Under the pieces are notes generated by a model, which was given only the letters and a program-made list of their open reading frames with translations, made no database searches and was not told where the DNA came from. 64,000 nt of DNA from an uncultured Eubacteriales bacterium (GTDB lineage: Bacteria; Bacillota; Clostridia; Oscillospirales; CAG-272). The DNA is taken from positions 6,949-70,948 of the forward strand of contig CAKRTQ010000013.1 in the NCBI GenBank assembly GCA_934402395.1, read 5' to 3'. The position numbers and the translations under genes were made by a program. Each line of letters opens with the position of its first letter. The stretch's first letter is position 1. Positions 18,473-27,445 of this stretch are shown here, piece after piece.

Positions 18473-19186
18473 TCAGTCGCGGTCGCGTCCGTTCCGCGAT
18501 GATGCGATCAGAACAAGCCGCAGAAGCTGCAAAAGCGAGCCGGCAAGTGCGGCAAGATAGGTCAGCGCGGCAGCCGTGAGCACTTTTTTTGCGCCCCTCA
18601 GCTCCTCATCGGAATATCTGCCGTCCGAGCGGAGCGCCGCCAGTGCGCGGCGGCTCGCATTCAGCTCGACCGGAAGCGTCACCGCCTGAAAAAGCACGGC
18701 AAACGAAAATGCAAATATGCCGAGATTCATAAGAAATCCACCGCTTCCCCCATACGAATTGAGGATAAGGCCCAGAAAGAACACCGGCCACGCGAGCTGC
18801 GATGCGATATTGCATACGGGAACTATCGCCATTCTGAACTTTATCGGCGCGTACCCCTCGGCATATTGCAGCGCGTGCCCCGCTTCGTGCGCGGCAACGC
18901 CCACGGCAGCGATGCTCGGCGTGTTTATCACGCCCGAGGAAAGACTTATCGAATTGCTTCGCGGGTCGTAATGGTCGGTAAGCTCGCCCGCTATCGCCTT
19001 GACGGGAACATTGTTGACGCCGCCCGACCGCAGCACGGCATACGCCGCATCGGTTCCCGTAAGTCCCGCGCGGTTGCGGATCTTTGAATATTTCGCGTAC
19101 GCGACCTTGACCTTTATCTGCGCCCAGAGCGTAATAACGTACGCAATGATTATAAGAATATAAGTCGGATCGAAATAAAAAGGCAT
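18473..19186 (-). CDS. yugP: Zinc metallopeptidase, YugP family
   Basis: 237 residues of the membrane zinc protease family commonly found next to fmt/rsmB in Clostridia. The HEAGH motif (H100, E101, H104) sits in a predicted membrane-proximal helix. Hydrophobic segments lie at the N-terminus and at about residues 115-180 and 205-230. Substrates are unknown. The gene follows fmt by 29 bases and precedes rsmB by seven. Confidence 0.88.
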   Translation of the reverse strand: MPFYFDPTYILIIIAYVITLWAQIKVKVAYAKYSKIRNRAGLTGTDAAYAVLRSGGVNNVPVKAIAGELTDHYDPRSNSISLSSGVINTPSIAAVGVAAHEAGHALQYAEGYAPIKFRMAIVPVCNIASQLAWPVFFLGLILNSYGGSGGFLMNLGIFAFSFAVLFQAVTLPVELNASRRALAALRSDGRYSDEELRGAKKVLTAAALTYLAALAGSLLQLLRLVLIASSRNGRDRD

Positions 19187-19215
19187 TGTTTATCCTCCCC
19201 TGAAAGAATAAAATA

Positions 19216-20220
19216 TCAGTTGAGTCTGTCGCCGAGGCTGATCTTTCTGCCGCGTATGAATTCGGCAGCGCTCATTTTTCCCTTGCCCTCGGGAACTATA
19301 CGGGTGAGAATGAGCGAACCCTCCCCGCAGGCAACGGTTATGCCGCCCTCGCCGTGCACATCAAGCGACGTGACCTCCCCGGGCGCGCCTCCGGCGTTTT
19401 CGCCGACACGCGACGCTGCCACCTTGAGAAGCCTGCCGTCGGCAGTATGCGTCACCGCAAGCGGCGCGGGCGAGCACCCGCGCACAAGATCGTGCAGTGC
19501 GGCTGCCGGACGTGTGAAATCTATTATACAGTCTTCTTTTTCTATCTTTGCCGCGTATGTCGCGCCCTCTTCCGGCTGCGGCGTGCGCGTGAGAGTTCCG
19601 CGGCACAATTCCGAGAGCGTGGCTACGAGCAGTTCTCCGCCCGCCTCCGCCATACGGTCATGCACAGTGCCGAAATCATCCTCGGGACCGATATCCACAC
19701 GGCAGGTCCTCAGCATATCTCCGGTGTCTATACCCTCGTTCATATACATTGTCGTAATACCGGTAAAGCTTTTTCCGTCTATTATCGCGCGCTGCATCGG
19801 GGCAGCACCTCGGTATTCGGGAAGAAGCGAGCCGTGTACGTTTATACAGCCGTATGCGGGAAGCTCAAGCACCTCGGGCGGCAGTATCCTGCCGTATGCG
19901 GTGACCACAATAAGATTCGGCGCAAGCGAGCGCAGGCATTCAAGCGACTCGGCGCACCGGAGCGTACGCGGCTGGAACACGGGAATGCCAAGCTCCTCCG
20001 CCAGCACCTTTACCGGCGGCGGCGTCAGTTTGTGTCCGCGCCCTGCGGGCTTATCCTCCCGCGTAAAAACGCCCACTATCGCGGCGCCGGCTTCCGCAGC
20101 AAAGCCGTGAAGCGCGCGCAGCGATGCGGCGGCAAAGTCCGGCGTACCCATAAACACTATCCTCAGCGGCTCTGCGGGAGCAGCCACGGGAATATTCTTT
20201 GCTTTTTTTACATTATCCAT
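19216..20220 (-). CDS. fmt: Methionyl-tRNA formyltransferase
   Basis: 334 residues. It formylates initiator Met-tRNA. Seen: FMGTPDFAA at about residue 29, the folate-site NVHGSLLPEYRGAAP with catalytic Asn/His, and the family block FTREDKPAGRGHKL. A longer than usual N-terminal lead (about 20 residues) precedes the fold. Its ATG overlaps the def stop (TAATG). Confidence 0.94.
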   Translation of the reverse strand: MDNVKKAKNIPVAAPAEPLRIVFMGTPDFAAASLRALHGFAAEAGAAIVGVFTREDKPAGRGHKLTPPPVKVLAEELGIPVFQPRTLRCAESLECLRSLAPNLIVVTAYGRILPPEVLELPAYGCINVHGSLLPEYRGAAPMQRAIIDGKSFTGITTMYMNEGIDTGDMLRTCRVDIGPEDDFGTVHDRMAEAGGELLVATLSELCRGTLTRTPQPEEGATYAAKIEKEDCIIDFTRPAAALHDLVRGCSPAPLAVTHTADGRLLKVAASRVGENAGGAPGEVTSLDVHGEGGITVACGEGSLILTRIVPEGKGKMSAAEFIRGRKISLGDRLN

Positions 20221-20675
20221 TATTCACCTTCCATATACAGCGCGATATCGGTATAGAGCTTGCCGTCAAGGTGATCGGTCTCATGGCAGATGGCGCGTGC
20301 CAAAAGCCCCTCGCCGGTGATCTCGACCGGCTCGCCGTCTCTGCCGAGCGCGCGGACCGTGACCTTCATCGGGCGGCGTACCACGCCCAACCTGCCCGGT
20401 ATCGAAAGGCAGCCCTCCGACCCCTCCTGTTCGCCCGACTCATACACTATTTCGGGATTTATGAGGAATATCGGGTGCCCCTCCTCGACCTCGATAACTA
20501 CCAGTCTGCGCAGCACACCGACCTGCGGCGCGGCAAGCCCGACACCGTCGGCGGCGTGCATCGTCTCAAGCATATCATCAAGAAGCTGTTTTATCCTCGG
20601 TGTCACCCTTTCCACCGGACGGCTCGTCTGCCGCAGTGTCGGGTCATTGTCCGTAATTATCTTTCTTTTTGCCAT
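20220..20675 (-). CDS. def: Peptide deformylase
   Basis: 151 residues. It removes the N-formyl group from new proteins. All three metal motifs are present: GVGLAAPQVG, EGCLSIPG and HETDHLDG. Coupled to fmt by a TAATG overlap, the classic formylation/deformylation pair, and preceded by priA. Confidence 0.96.
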   Translation of the reverse strand: MAKRKIITDNDPTLRQTSRPVERVTPRIKQLLDDMLETMHAADGVGLAAPQVGVLRRLVVIEVEEGHPIFLINPEIVYESGEQEGSEGCLSIPGRLGVVRRPMKVTVRALGRDGEPVEITGEGLLARAICHETDHLDGKLYTDIALYMEGE

Positions 20676-20701
20676 TTTGTACCTCTACACTCTTTCCGCT
20701 C

Positions 20702-23251
20702 TTATATGTTTGTCGGATTGAAATCTATCACCAGCGTGGGACCGCGCCTTGCCTTGTCGGCAAATTCCGCCCGCAACCGCACAAACATTGCGCGGCTTCT
20801 GTCGCACAGCCGGCACTTTATGACCATTCTGATGCGGTATTTGCCGTCCACACGGTAGACCGGAGCCTCAAACGGCCCGAAAGTTATGAGCGGCATATCG
20901 CGAAACTCGCCGCTGCCGAGCGTGTGCAGCTTTTCCGCCAGCAGCCTGCCCGCAGCCACCGCCGCCCTCTCGTCGGGAGATGTGACCGTGAGCAGCACTA
21001 TATCGCAGAACGGCGGAAATGTCAGCGCACGGCGCAGCCTTATCTCGCGCTCGTAAAATGTGTCGTAATCCTGAGCGCAGGCAAGATTTATTATATCGTG
21101 CTCGGGATTGTTCGTCTGTATTACAGCCTCGCCCGGCTTTTTGCCGCGTCCCGCCCTTCCTATGACCTGTGTGAGCATGGCAAAGGTGCGTTCCCCGGCG
21201 CGGTAATCGTCAAGATAAAGCGACATATCCGCCAGAAGTACCCCGACCAGCGTAACATCGGGAAAATCGTGACCCTTTGTCACCATCTGCGTGCCGAGAA
21301 GGATATCCGCCTCGTGACGCCGGAAGCTGCCGAGCATCTTTCCATACGCCTCGCGCGATGATGTCGTATCGGTGTCCATTCTTATAATGCGCGCCTCGGG
21401 CAGCATCATTCCAAGCTCCTGCTCCACGCGCTGCGTACCGTAGCCCATGCGTATGAGATGCTCCGAACCGCATTCGGGACACACCCGGGGCAGCGGCATC
21501 CGTCTGCCGCACCAGTGGCAGATCAGCTCGCCCTCTCCGTAATTTTCCCCGCGCGTGTGATATGTCATCGATACCGAGCAGCGTGGGCAGCTTATCGCCG
21601 TGCCGCAGGACGCGCAGGAGACAAATGTATTGTATCCGCGCCGGTTGAGAAAAAGTATCGACTGCTCGCCGCGCGCATATGTCTCGCAAAGCTTTTCGGC
21701 AAGCACTTTTCCTATCGGAGAAAGATTTGCCGACCGCGCCTCGCCGCGCATATCCGCCACCGTAACGGCGGGAAGCTCAGCCCCCCCGTAACGGTGCGTC
21801 AGGCGGACGAGCGTATATATTCCGTCGGTCGCCTTTTTGAAGCTTTCCACCGACGGCGTTGCCGAACAGAGCAGCATGAGCGCGTTTGAATGAGCCGCGC
21901 GGTATCTTGCAATGTCGCGCGCGTGGTAGCGCGGCGACATATCCGACTTGTATGTGTGCTCCTGCTCCTCGTCAATGATTATCATTCCGAGATTCGTCAC
22001 CGGAGCGAACACCGCCGAACGCGTGCCCACCGCAAGCGGAGCGGCGCCGCTTCTTATGCGTTCCCATGCGGAATATCTCTCGGCGCGCGAAAGTCCCGAA
22101 TGCAGTACCGCGACCCGGTCGCCGTAGCGCGTGCAGAATATCCTCACCGTCTGCGGAGTCAGCGCGATCTCGGGCAGAAGCAGAATAACGCCGCGCCCCG
22201 CCGCCAGAAGGCTGTCGATAAGCGCAAGCATAACAGCTGTCTTTCCGCTTCCCGTAACGCCGTAAAGCAGCGCGCCGTGCGGTTTTCCGTCCTGCGCGAG
22301 CGATATGAGCGCAGAATACGCCGCGCTCTGCTCATCGTTCAGCACAACGGGGGGCTTTTCGTCCCCTCCGCCGTCGGAGCGGACCGCGCCTTCATCCGGT
22401 CCCCCCGCTCTTTTTGCCGCAGCATCGGCGGCATCAATAAGGATGCGCCTCACAAGCCCCTTTTTTTCAAGCGCGGCAAGCTTTTGCCGCACGTCTCCCC
22501 CCGACAGGGCTTCAAGCTCGGATTCCGGAATGCCGTCCTCGCCCGCTTCCGCGACAGCCGCAAGTATCTTCAGCTGCGCCTCGGAGCGCGGACGCTTTAT
22601 TGCGGGATGCGTACCGTCGATCACCCGGCGCATTTCATCCGCGGCAAGCGCCGGAGCGCAGGCGCGCAAAGGCGCGTCCGCAGTGCCGGAGGGTCCCAGC
22701 TCCTTTATCAGAAAGGGCTGCCTGCCCCGGCAAAGCCTTTCGGCGGCATCCTGCGCTCCCGCGCCGAAGCGGGACGCGAGCGACGATGCCGATGACCTGC
22801 CGCGCCTTTTTACAAAGTCAAGCAGAATAAGATCCGCCGGGTCTGTGGCATCGGAATCCACGCGCGCGGTCTCTATCGGGCGCGCAGGATTGGGACGGTA
22901 AAAGACCGTAAGCTTTGCAAGCGCGGAGGGCGGAAGCATGGCGTGCACCGCCTCGCCTACCGTACACAGCGTTTTGTCCTTCATGAACAGGCAAAGCCCC
23001 AGCATATCCGCGTCAAGTGAAAGCTCGCGCGTTATTATCGCCGCAACGGGCTTCAGCTTATCTTCGGGCGTTTCGGTGGTATCGCGCACCGAAACGCAAA
23101 GGGCGAGCGCACGTCTGTTGCCGCTGCCGAACGGTACTCCGAGGAAATCCCCCGGCGCTGCCTGCATTCCCTCCGGTATGCGGTAATCGTATTCACGATC
23201 TATCGAAAAGGGCGCGTCAAGCAGATACACGCCGGCATACAAAGGCTTCAT
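20702..23251 (-). CDS. priA: Primosomal protein N', replication restart helicase PriA
   Basis: 849 residues. It reloads the replisome at stalled forks. N-terminal DNA-binding region, then Walker A GVTGSGKT, Walker B DEEQEH (usual DEEHE slightly changed), and the zinc region with paired C-x2-C motifs (CASCG, CPRCS, CHWCG, CPECG). Helicase motifs GTQMVTKGHDFP and QVIGRAGRG follow. An insertion of low complexity (Asp/Gly/Lys, about residues 275-300) precedes the helicase core. rpoZ lies upstream; the usual coaBC is absent between them. Confidence 0.95.
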   Translation of the reverse strand: MKPLYAGVYLLDAPFSIDREYDYRIPEGMQAAPGDFLGVPFGSGNRRALALCVSVRDTTETPEDKLKPVAAIITRELSLDADMLGLCLFMKDKTLCTVGEAVHAMLPPSALAKLTVFYRPNPARPIETARVDSDATDPADLILLDFVKRRGRSSASSLASRFGAGAQDAAERLCRGRQPFLIKELGPSGTADAPLRACAPALAADEMRRVIDGTHPAIKRPRSEAQLKILAAVAEAGEDGIPESELEALSGGDVRQKLAALEKKGLVRRILIDAADAAAKRAGGPDEGAVRSDGGGDEKPPVVLNDEQSAAYSALISLAQDGKPHGALLYGVTGSGKTAVMLALIDSLLAAGRGVILLLPEIALTPQTVRIFCTRYGDRVAVLHSGLSRAERYSAWERIRSGAAPLAVGTRSAVFAPVTNLGMIIIDEEQEHTYKSDMSPRYHARDIARYRAAHSNALMLLCSATPSVESFKKATDGIYTLVRLTHRYGGAELPAVTVADMRGEARSANLSPIGKVLAEKLCETYARGEQSILFLNRRGYNTFVSCASCGTAISCPRCSVSMTYHTRGENYGEGELICHWCGRRMPLPRVCPECGSEHLIRMGYGTQRVEQELGMMLPEARIIRMDTDTTSSREAYGKMLGSFRRHEADILLGTQMVTKGHDFPDVTLVGVLLADMSLYLDDYRAGERTFAMLTQVIGRAGRGKKPGEAVIQTNNPEHDIINLACAQDYDTFYEREIRLRRALTFPPFCDIVLLTVTSPDERAAVAAGRLLAEKLHTLGSGEFRDMPLITFGPFEAPVYRVDGKYRIRMVIKCRLCDRSRAMFVRLRAEFADKARRGPTLVIDFNPTNI

Positions 23252-23332
23252 TGTCCGACCTTTTTATACGAATCGTTTTTTTCTGTCCGTTTTTGTCAGG
23301 CAGCCCGCCATCGGACTGCCGCCGGGGGCGGT

Positions 23333-23806
23333 TCAGCAATCGCCCATCTTGTCCCAGTCGCCTTCCTCTTCGTAGTCGCCGTCCACCTTGTCGGCAGCGG
23401 GACCGTCGGGGAACTTCACCTTCGGCATTTCGCCGTTCTCTACCACCACAGGCTCACCGGCATTCTTTGCCGCCATGTCGCTCGCCTGGTGCGCTGACGC
23501 CTGCCCGTTGACGCTTTCGCCGACGGTCATACTTCCGTCGCCCTCACGGTCAACGATAACGTACTCACCGCTCTCGATCTTGTCAATGGCGATCTTCACC
23601 GCTTTACGGTCACGGTAATCGGGATTCACGATGGTGTTATCGACCACGCGGTCTGTCTCCTTTATTCCCATTGCCGCTTTTTCGGCAAGATGACGCTCGC
23701 GCACATATTCATCGGTGATTATGCGGGCGCATTTTGCGGTCGCGACCGCAAGCTGATATCTGTTGAATTTTCCCTTGGTAAGCTTGTTGATTGTAGGATA
23801 AAGCAT
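23333..23806 (-). CDS. rpoZ: RNA polymerase omega subunit with long acidic tail
   Basis: 157 residues. The first 90 fit RpoZ (YPTINKLTKGKFNRYQLAVATAKCAR, then a helix with RHLAEKA). A tail of about 65 residues rich in Asp, Glu and Gly follows; ordinary omega is 60-90 residues long. Strong AAGGAG upstream of ATG 23806. Placement between remA and priA matches the Firmicutes order. Confidence 0.82.
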   Translation of the reverse strand: MLYPTINKLTKGKFNRYQLAVATAKCARIITDEYVRERHLAEKAAMGIKETDRVVDNTIVNPDYRDRKAVKIAIDKIESGEYVIVDREGDGSMTVGESVNGQASAHQASDMAAKNAGEPVVVENGEMPKVKFPDGPAADKVDGDYEEEGDWDKMGDC

Positions 23807-23869
23807 TTGATACTCCTTAAGTGTATATGAAAATTTAATTATTACCTGATTTTTCTCCGACGCGCCGCG

Positions 23870-24130
23870 TTATTCGGCATCGTCGTAATCATCATCGTCG
23901 CCGCCGAGACGGTTTGCGATGGTCTCCGCCTGCACGGCGGAAAGTATAACATGGTCGGAATCCGTGATTATTACGGCGCGCGTGCGTCTGCCGCAGGAGA
24001 CATCTATCACCCTGCCCTCCTCGCGGGCATCCTGCACGAGCCTCTTCACCGGAGCGGAATCGGGGCTTACCAGTGCCACGACCCTGTCTGCCGCCACGAT
24101 GTTGCCGTACCCTATGCTTATGAACTTCAT
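23870..24130 (-). CDS. remA: RemA-family extracellular matrix regulator (DUF370)
   Basis: About 86 residues. RemA is a DNA-binding oligomer that activates matrix genes in Bacillus. The conserved opening MKFISIGYGN and ATD-like TDSDHVILS are seen. Start ATG 24130 with AAGAAGG eight bases upstream; an in-frame ATG nine codons earlier is less well placed. Between yicC and rpoZ; the gmk gene that usually follows remA is missing. Confidence 0.9.
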   Translation of the reverse strand: MKFISIGYGNIVAADRVVALVSPDSAPVKRLVQDAREEGRVIDVSCGRRTRAVIITDSDHVILSAVQAETIANRLGGDDDDYDDAE

Positions 24131-24172
24131 GTGATTGACCTTCTTTCTCGATTTCACCGCCCGGCGGGCGTG

Positions 24173-25084
24173 TCATTCAATATTCTGTATCTGTTCGCGG
24201 ACCTTTTCGGTCTCGTTTTTAAGCTCCACGCCCACAGAGGCAATGGCAGCGTTCTGGCACTTTGAGCAAATCGTATTGATCTCGCGGTTGACCTCCTGAA
24301 GCTGGAAGTCGAATTTGCGCCCGACCGGTACCGTTTCCTCCATCATGGCGCGCAGTGCCGAAAGATGCGAGCGCAGCCGCACAAGCTCCTCGTCTATCGC
24401 AAGCCTGTCGGCAGCTATGGCGCATTCGGTAAGGATTCTGCCCTCGTCCGGCTCGATACCCGCTTCCGCCGTGAGCGCGCGTATGCGCGCGGTGATTTTT
24501 TCCCTGAGAGACGCGGAGCTTTCTTCCGACATTCCCTCGATCCGGTCAACGAGCGAGCTTATCTTTTCAAGCTTTCCGGCAATGTCGGCGCGCAGGTTTT
24601 CGCCCTCCCGCGTGCGGCTTGCCACAAATTCCTCAAGCGCCGCAGAAAGCACCGGCTCAACCGCCGCCCATTCCTCCTCGGCTTCGTTTTCATCATCTGC
24701 GGCAGCCGGTACGATGATACCGGGTGCGGCTGCGACCTTTGTAACGGTAATGTCATCGGCAAGCCCGAATCTGTCACGCAGCTCGGAAAGAAGCGAAATG
24801 TACGCCTCCGCCGCATCGTGGTCGAGCTTCATGGGCGGCGCGGCGGCCGCTTTGCCCTCCCACATCCTTGCGACCGTGATGATCATATCCACCTTGCCGC
24901 GGTTCACCCCCGCGCCCGTCACGACCGAGCGCACGCGGGCTTCGTAGGCGGCAAGCACTTTGGGAAGCTTGACTCCAAGGTCAAGATATCTGTTGTTGAC
25001 CGACCTTATTTCGACCGTAACGGTCCTCTTTTGGTTTTCGACCTCAACGCATTTGCGGCAGTACGCCGTCATGCTTCTGAACAT
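24173..25084 (-). CDS. yicC: YicC/YloC-family endoribonuclease
   Basis: 303 residues. Family members are endoribonucleases acting on RNA and sRNA. The N-terminal MFRSMTAYCR variant of the MTGFG motif, EIRSVNNRYLD and the C-terminal HLSALRAMMEE...GRKFDFQLQEVNREINT block are all seen. First gene of the long minus-strand operon, preceded by a strong promoter. Confidence 0.92.
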   Translation of the reverse strand: MFRSMTAYCRKCVEVENQKRTVTVEIRSVNNRYLDLGVKLPKVLAAYEARVRSVVTGAGVNRGKVDMIITVARMWEGKAAAAPPMKLDHDAAEAYISLLSELRDRFGLADDITVTKVAAAPGIIVPAAADDENEAEEEWAAVEPVLSAALEEFVASRTREGENLRADIAGKLEKISSLVDRIEGMSEESSASLREKITARIRALTAEAGIEPDEGRILTECAIAADRLAIDEELVRLRSHLSALRAMMEETVPVGRKFDFQLQEVNREINTICSKCQNAAIASVGVELKNETEKVREQIQNIE

Positions 25085-25127
25085 ACGCGGTCCCCTCTTT
25101 TCGGCTTATTTTTTCGCATATATATTT

Positions 25128-25156
25128 ATTATAATATAATTTAATTGATTTGTCAA
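25128..25156 (-). promoter_or_regulatory. Promoter of the 17-kb housekeeping operon
   Basis: On the minus strand: TTGACA (25156-25151), 17-nt A/T-rich spacer, TATAAT (25133-25128), both consensus. It reads into yicC and, since gaps are short, probably through to ymdB. Confidence 0.85.
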
Positions 25157-25248
25157 TACCGCGCGTGCGCGAGCCTGCCGCCATGTAGGAAATATATGTT
25201 AACATTCGATTAAATTTCGCCTGCGCGGTGTTTTTTTTGCCGCAGAGA

Positions 25249-25277
25249 TTGACGGCGGCGGCACGCTGTGGTATACT
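25249..25277 (+). promoter_or_regulatory. Promoter of the GH78-like gene
   Basis: TTGACG (25249-25254), 17-nt spacer, TATACT (25272-25277), divergent from the yicC promoter. Confidence 0.7.
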
Positions 25278-25324
25278 TTTGATACACACTGAAAACAGTT
25301 GAAAGGCACATCCGGTATCCGAAA

Positions 25325-27445
25325 ATGAACGATAAAATACTCCCTGCGCGTCCCATATGGCTGTCGGACGGCGGCAAAGCCGACGAATACGCCGAATTCC
25401 GCGCCGATTTTGAAGCCCTCGTGGGCTTTTCATACAGCCTTCTCGTAGCGGCGGACTCTGAATACAATGTTTTCTGCGACGGTGCGCTCGTCTCCTTCGG
25501 CCAGTACGGGGACTATCCCGGCAGGCTCGTATACGACAACGTTTCGATCCCCTCCGCACCCGGCGCGCACACCCTGCACATCGTTTCGTGGCACTGGGGC
25601 GTGGATTCCTTCACTCACAAAAAACGTCCGGCTCACATGGTTTTTCTCCTTCGCCGCAATGACGGCGAGGTCATTCTCGCGTCCTCTCCCGACACTCCGT
25701 CAAGACGTGCGCCGGGTTATGTTCCGTATAAAAATCATACTATCACTTCACAGCTCGGTCTCATGTGCGAATACAGCGCACCGCTTGCCGATGAGATGGC
25801 AAACGCGCCCTTTTTGCCCTCCGCTCCCGCCGAGGTCGGAACTTCCGACGGTTCATTTGAGTTTATTCCGCGTCCCATTTCGCGCTGCGTCATGCGTGAT
25901 GACACGCCGATGACGGTGATAAAGCGCGGATTTTACAAATTCACCGACTCATCCGGCGACATGGGGCTTATGCTTGACAAGGCGTCAAAGTGGGTCCCGC
26001 GCAGCGAAGCGGACGGTTGCCTTTTTGTTTCCGACGTCGGAGCCGAGGAGACGGGATTTATAAAATTCTTACTTAAAACGACCAAACGCTGCAATGTTTA
26101 CATAAGCTGGGGCGAGCACCTCACGGAGGACGGCATGACGCCGCGCGCCGCCATTCACTCCCGCCGTTTTGTCTATTTCTGCGAGGCGCGCGCCGGAGAA
26201 AATATGCGCATCGAATCGCTGCGCCGCATCGGCTGCCGCTACCTTGCGCTGTTCTGTTCCGACCCCGATGCCGAGATCTCATACCTCGGTCTTGTCCCCA
26301 CGCGCTACCCCGTGGAACGCGCCGATGTCACCCTTCGCCCCGATGCCGACCGCCGTCTTTATGACTGCGCCGTGCGCACTCTTGAGCTTTGCATGCACGA
26401 GCATTACGAGGACTGTCCGTGGCGCGAGCAATCGCTTTACACTCTTGATTCGCGCACTCAGATGCGCTGCGGCTACCTTGTTTTCCGCGGCGGAAATGCC
26501 GGTTTTGCCCGTGCAAGTCTTGATCTTATCTCCCGCAGCGAACGCCCGGACGGTCTGCTTTCCATCTGCGCGCCGGCGGGGCTTGACCGTCCCATTCCCT
26601 GCTACTCGCTCGCCTACATCCTCCAGATGAAGGAATACGCCGTTTTTTCGGGCGACATTGGCTTCATAGCCGAAAAAATGCCCCTTCTTGAGCGCATTAT
26701 GAGCGTTTTTTCCGCCCGCCGTGCGCCCGAACACAGCGGAGCGCTGCGCCGTTTTCCCGACCGTCTCGGTTACTGGAATTTCTACGAGTGGGCAAAAACT
26801 CTCGAAGGCTCATCGGTGCACCGCGACACGCCCGACGACGCTCTGCCCGCCGAAGCGCCTCTCACAGCCTTTTTCGCGCTTGCGGCGGCAGACATGGCTG
26901 AGCTTTACGCCCGTCTTGCCGCGCACGGCGGCAGTTCCGATGATCCCGGATATTCCGCTCGCGCCCGCTTCTACGCGTCGCTGGCAGACGAGGCTTCCCG
27001 CGCGATCACCGATGTATTCTTCGATCGTCGCGCCGGATTCTTCCGCACCTTCACCGATCGCTCCGACGCCCCCTTCTCGGTCCTCACGCAGGCTCTTTGT
27101 CTCCTTGCCGGCGCCGCTCCCGGTGAAGATATTTCCCGCGCTCTTGCCGCCGTTGCCGACAACCGCGCCGCCGATGGAGACGACTGCTCCGCCGGACTCA
27201 TTCCCGCAACTCTCTCCTCCGCGCCTTTCCGCTATGATGCCGTCATGCGTCTCTCGTCCCCGGGCGACGGTTTTGCCGCGCGGCTCTTTGCCGATTTCCG
27301 CCGAGGCGGTGAATATATGCTCTCAAACGGCGCCACGACTCTCTGGGAAACGATAAAAGGAGCCGCTGATTTCGGCGGCGCGGGCAGTCTCTGCCACGGC
27401 TGGTCTTCTTTTTTGGTCTCGGGTGACGTTTGTGCAGATTCTTAA
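25325..27445 (+). CDS. Alpha-L-rhamnosidase-like hydrolase (GH78 type), 3' end formed by a repeat
   Basis: 706 residues. N-terminal beta-sandwich part followed by an (alpha/alpha)6 barrel. The family block EDCPWREQSLYTLDSRTQ is at about residues 359-376 and TLWETIKGAADFGG near the end. The glutamates in these blocks are the expected catalytic region, consistent with release of alpha-L-rhamnosyl residues, but specificity is inferred. No signal peptide. After CHGWSS, where relatives usually continue for tens of residues, the frame enters foldback repeat B, reading FLVSGDVCADS to a stop inside the repeat. The native C-terminus therefore looks lost; function may be reduced. Confidence 0.75.
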   Translation: MNDKILPARPIWLSDGGKADEYAEFRADFEALVGFSYSLLVAADSEYNVFCDGALVSFGQYGDYPGRLVYDNVSIPSAPGAHTLHIVSWHWGVDSFTHKKRPAHMVFLLRRNDGEVILASSPDTPSRRAPGYVPYKNHTITSQLGLMCEYSAPLADEMANAPFLPSAPAEVGTSDGSFEFIPRPISRCVMRDDTPMTVIKRGFYKFTDSSGDMGLMLDKASKWVPRSEADGCLFVSDVGAEETGFIKFLLKTTKRCNVYISWGEHLTEDGMTPRAAIHSRRFVYFCEARAGENMRIESLRRIGCRYLALFCSDPDAEISYLGLVPTRYPVERADVTLRPDADRRLYDCAVRTLELCMHEHYEDCPWREQSLYTLDSRTQMRCGYLVFRGGNAGFARASLDLISRSERPDGLLSICAPAGLDRPIPCYSLAYILQMKEYAVFSGDIGFIAEKMPLLERIMSVFSARRAPEHSGALRRFPDRLGYWNFYEWAKTLEGSSVHRDTPDDALPAEAPLTAFFALAAADMAELYARLAAHGGSSDDPGYSARARFYASLADEASRAITDVFFDRRAGFFRTFTDRSDAPFSVLTQALCLLAGAAPGEDISRALAAVADNRAADGDDCSAGLIPATLSSAPFRYDAVMRLSSPGDGFAARLFADFRRGGEYMLSNGATTLWETIKGAADFGGAGSLCHGWSSFLVSGDVCADS

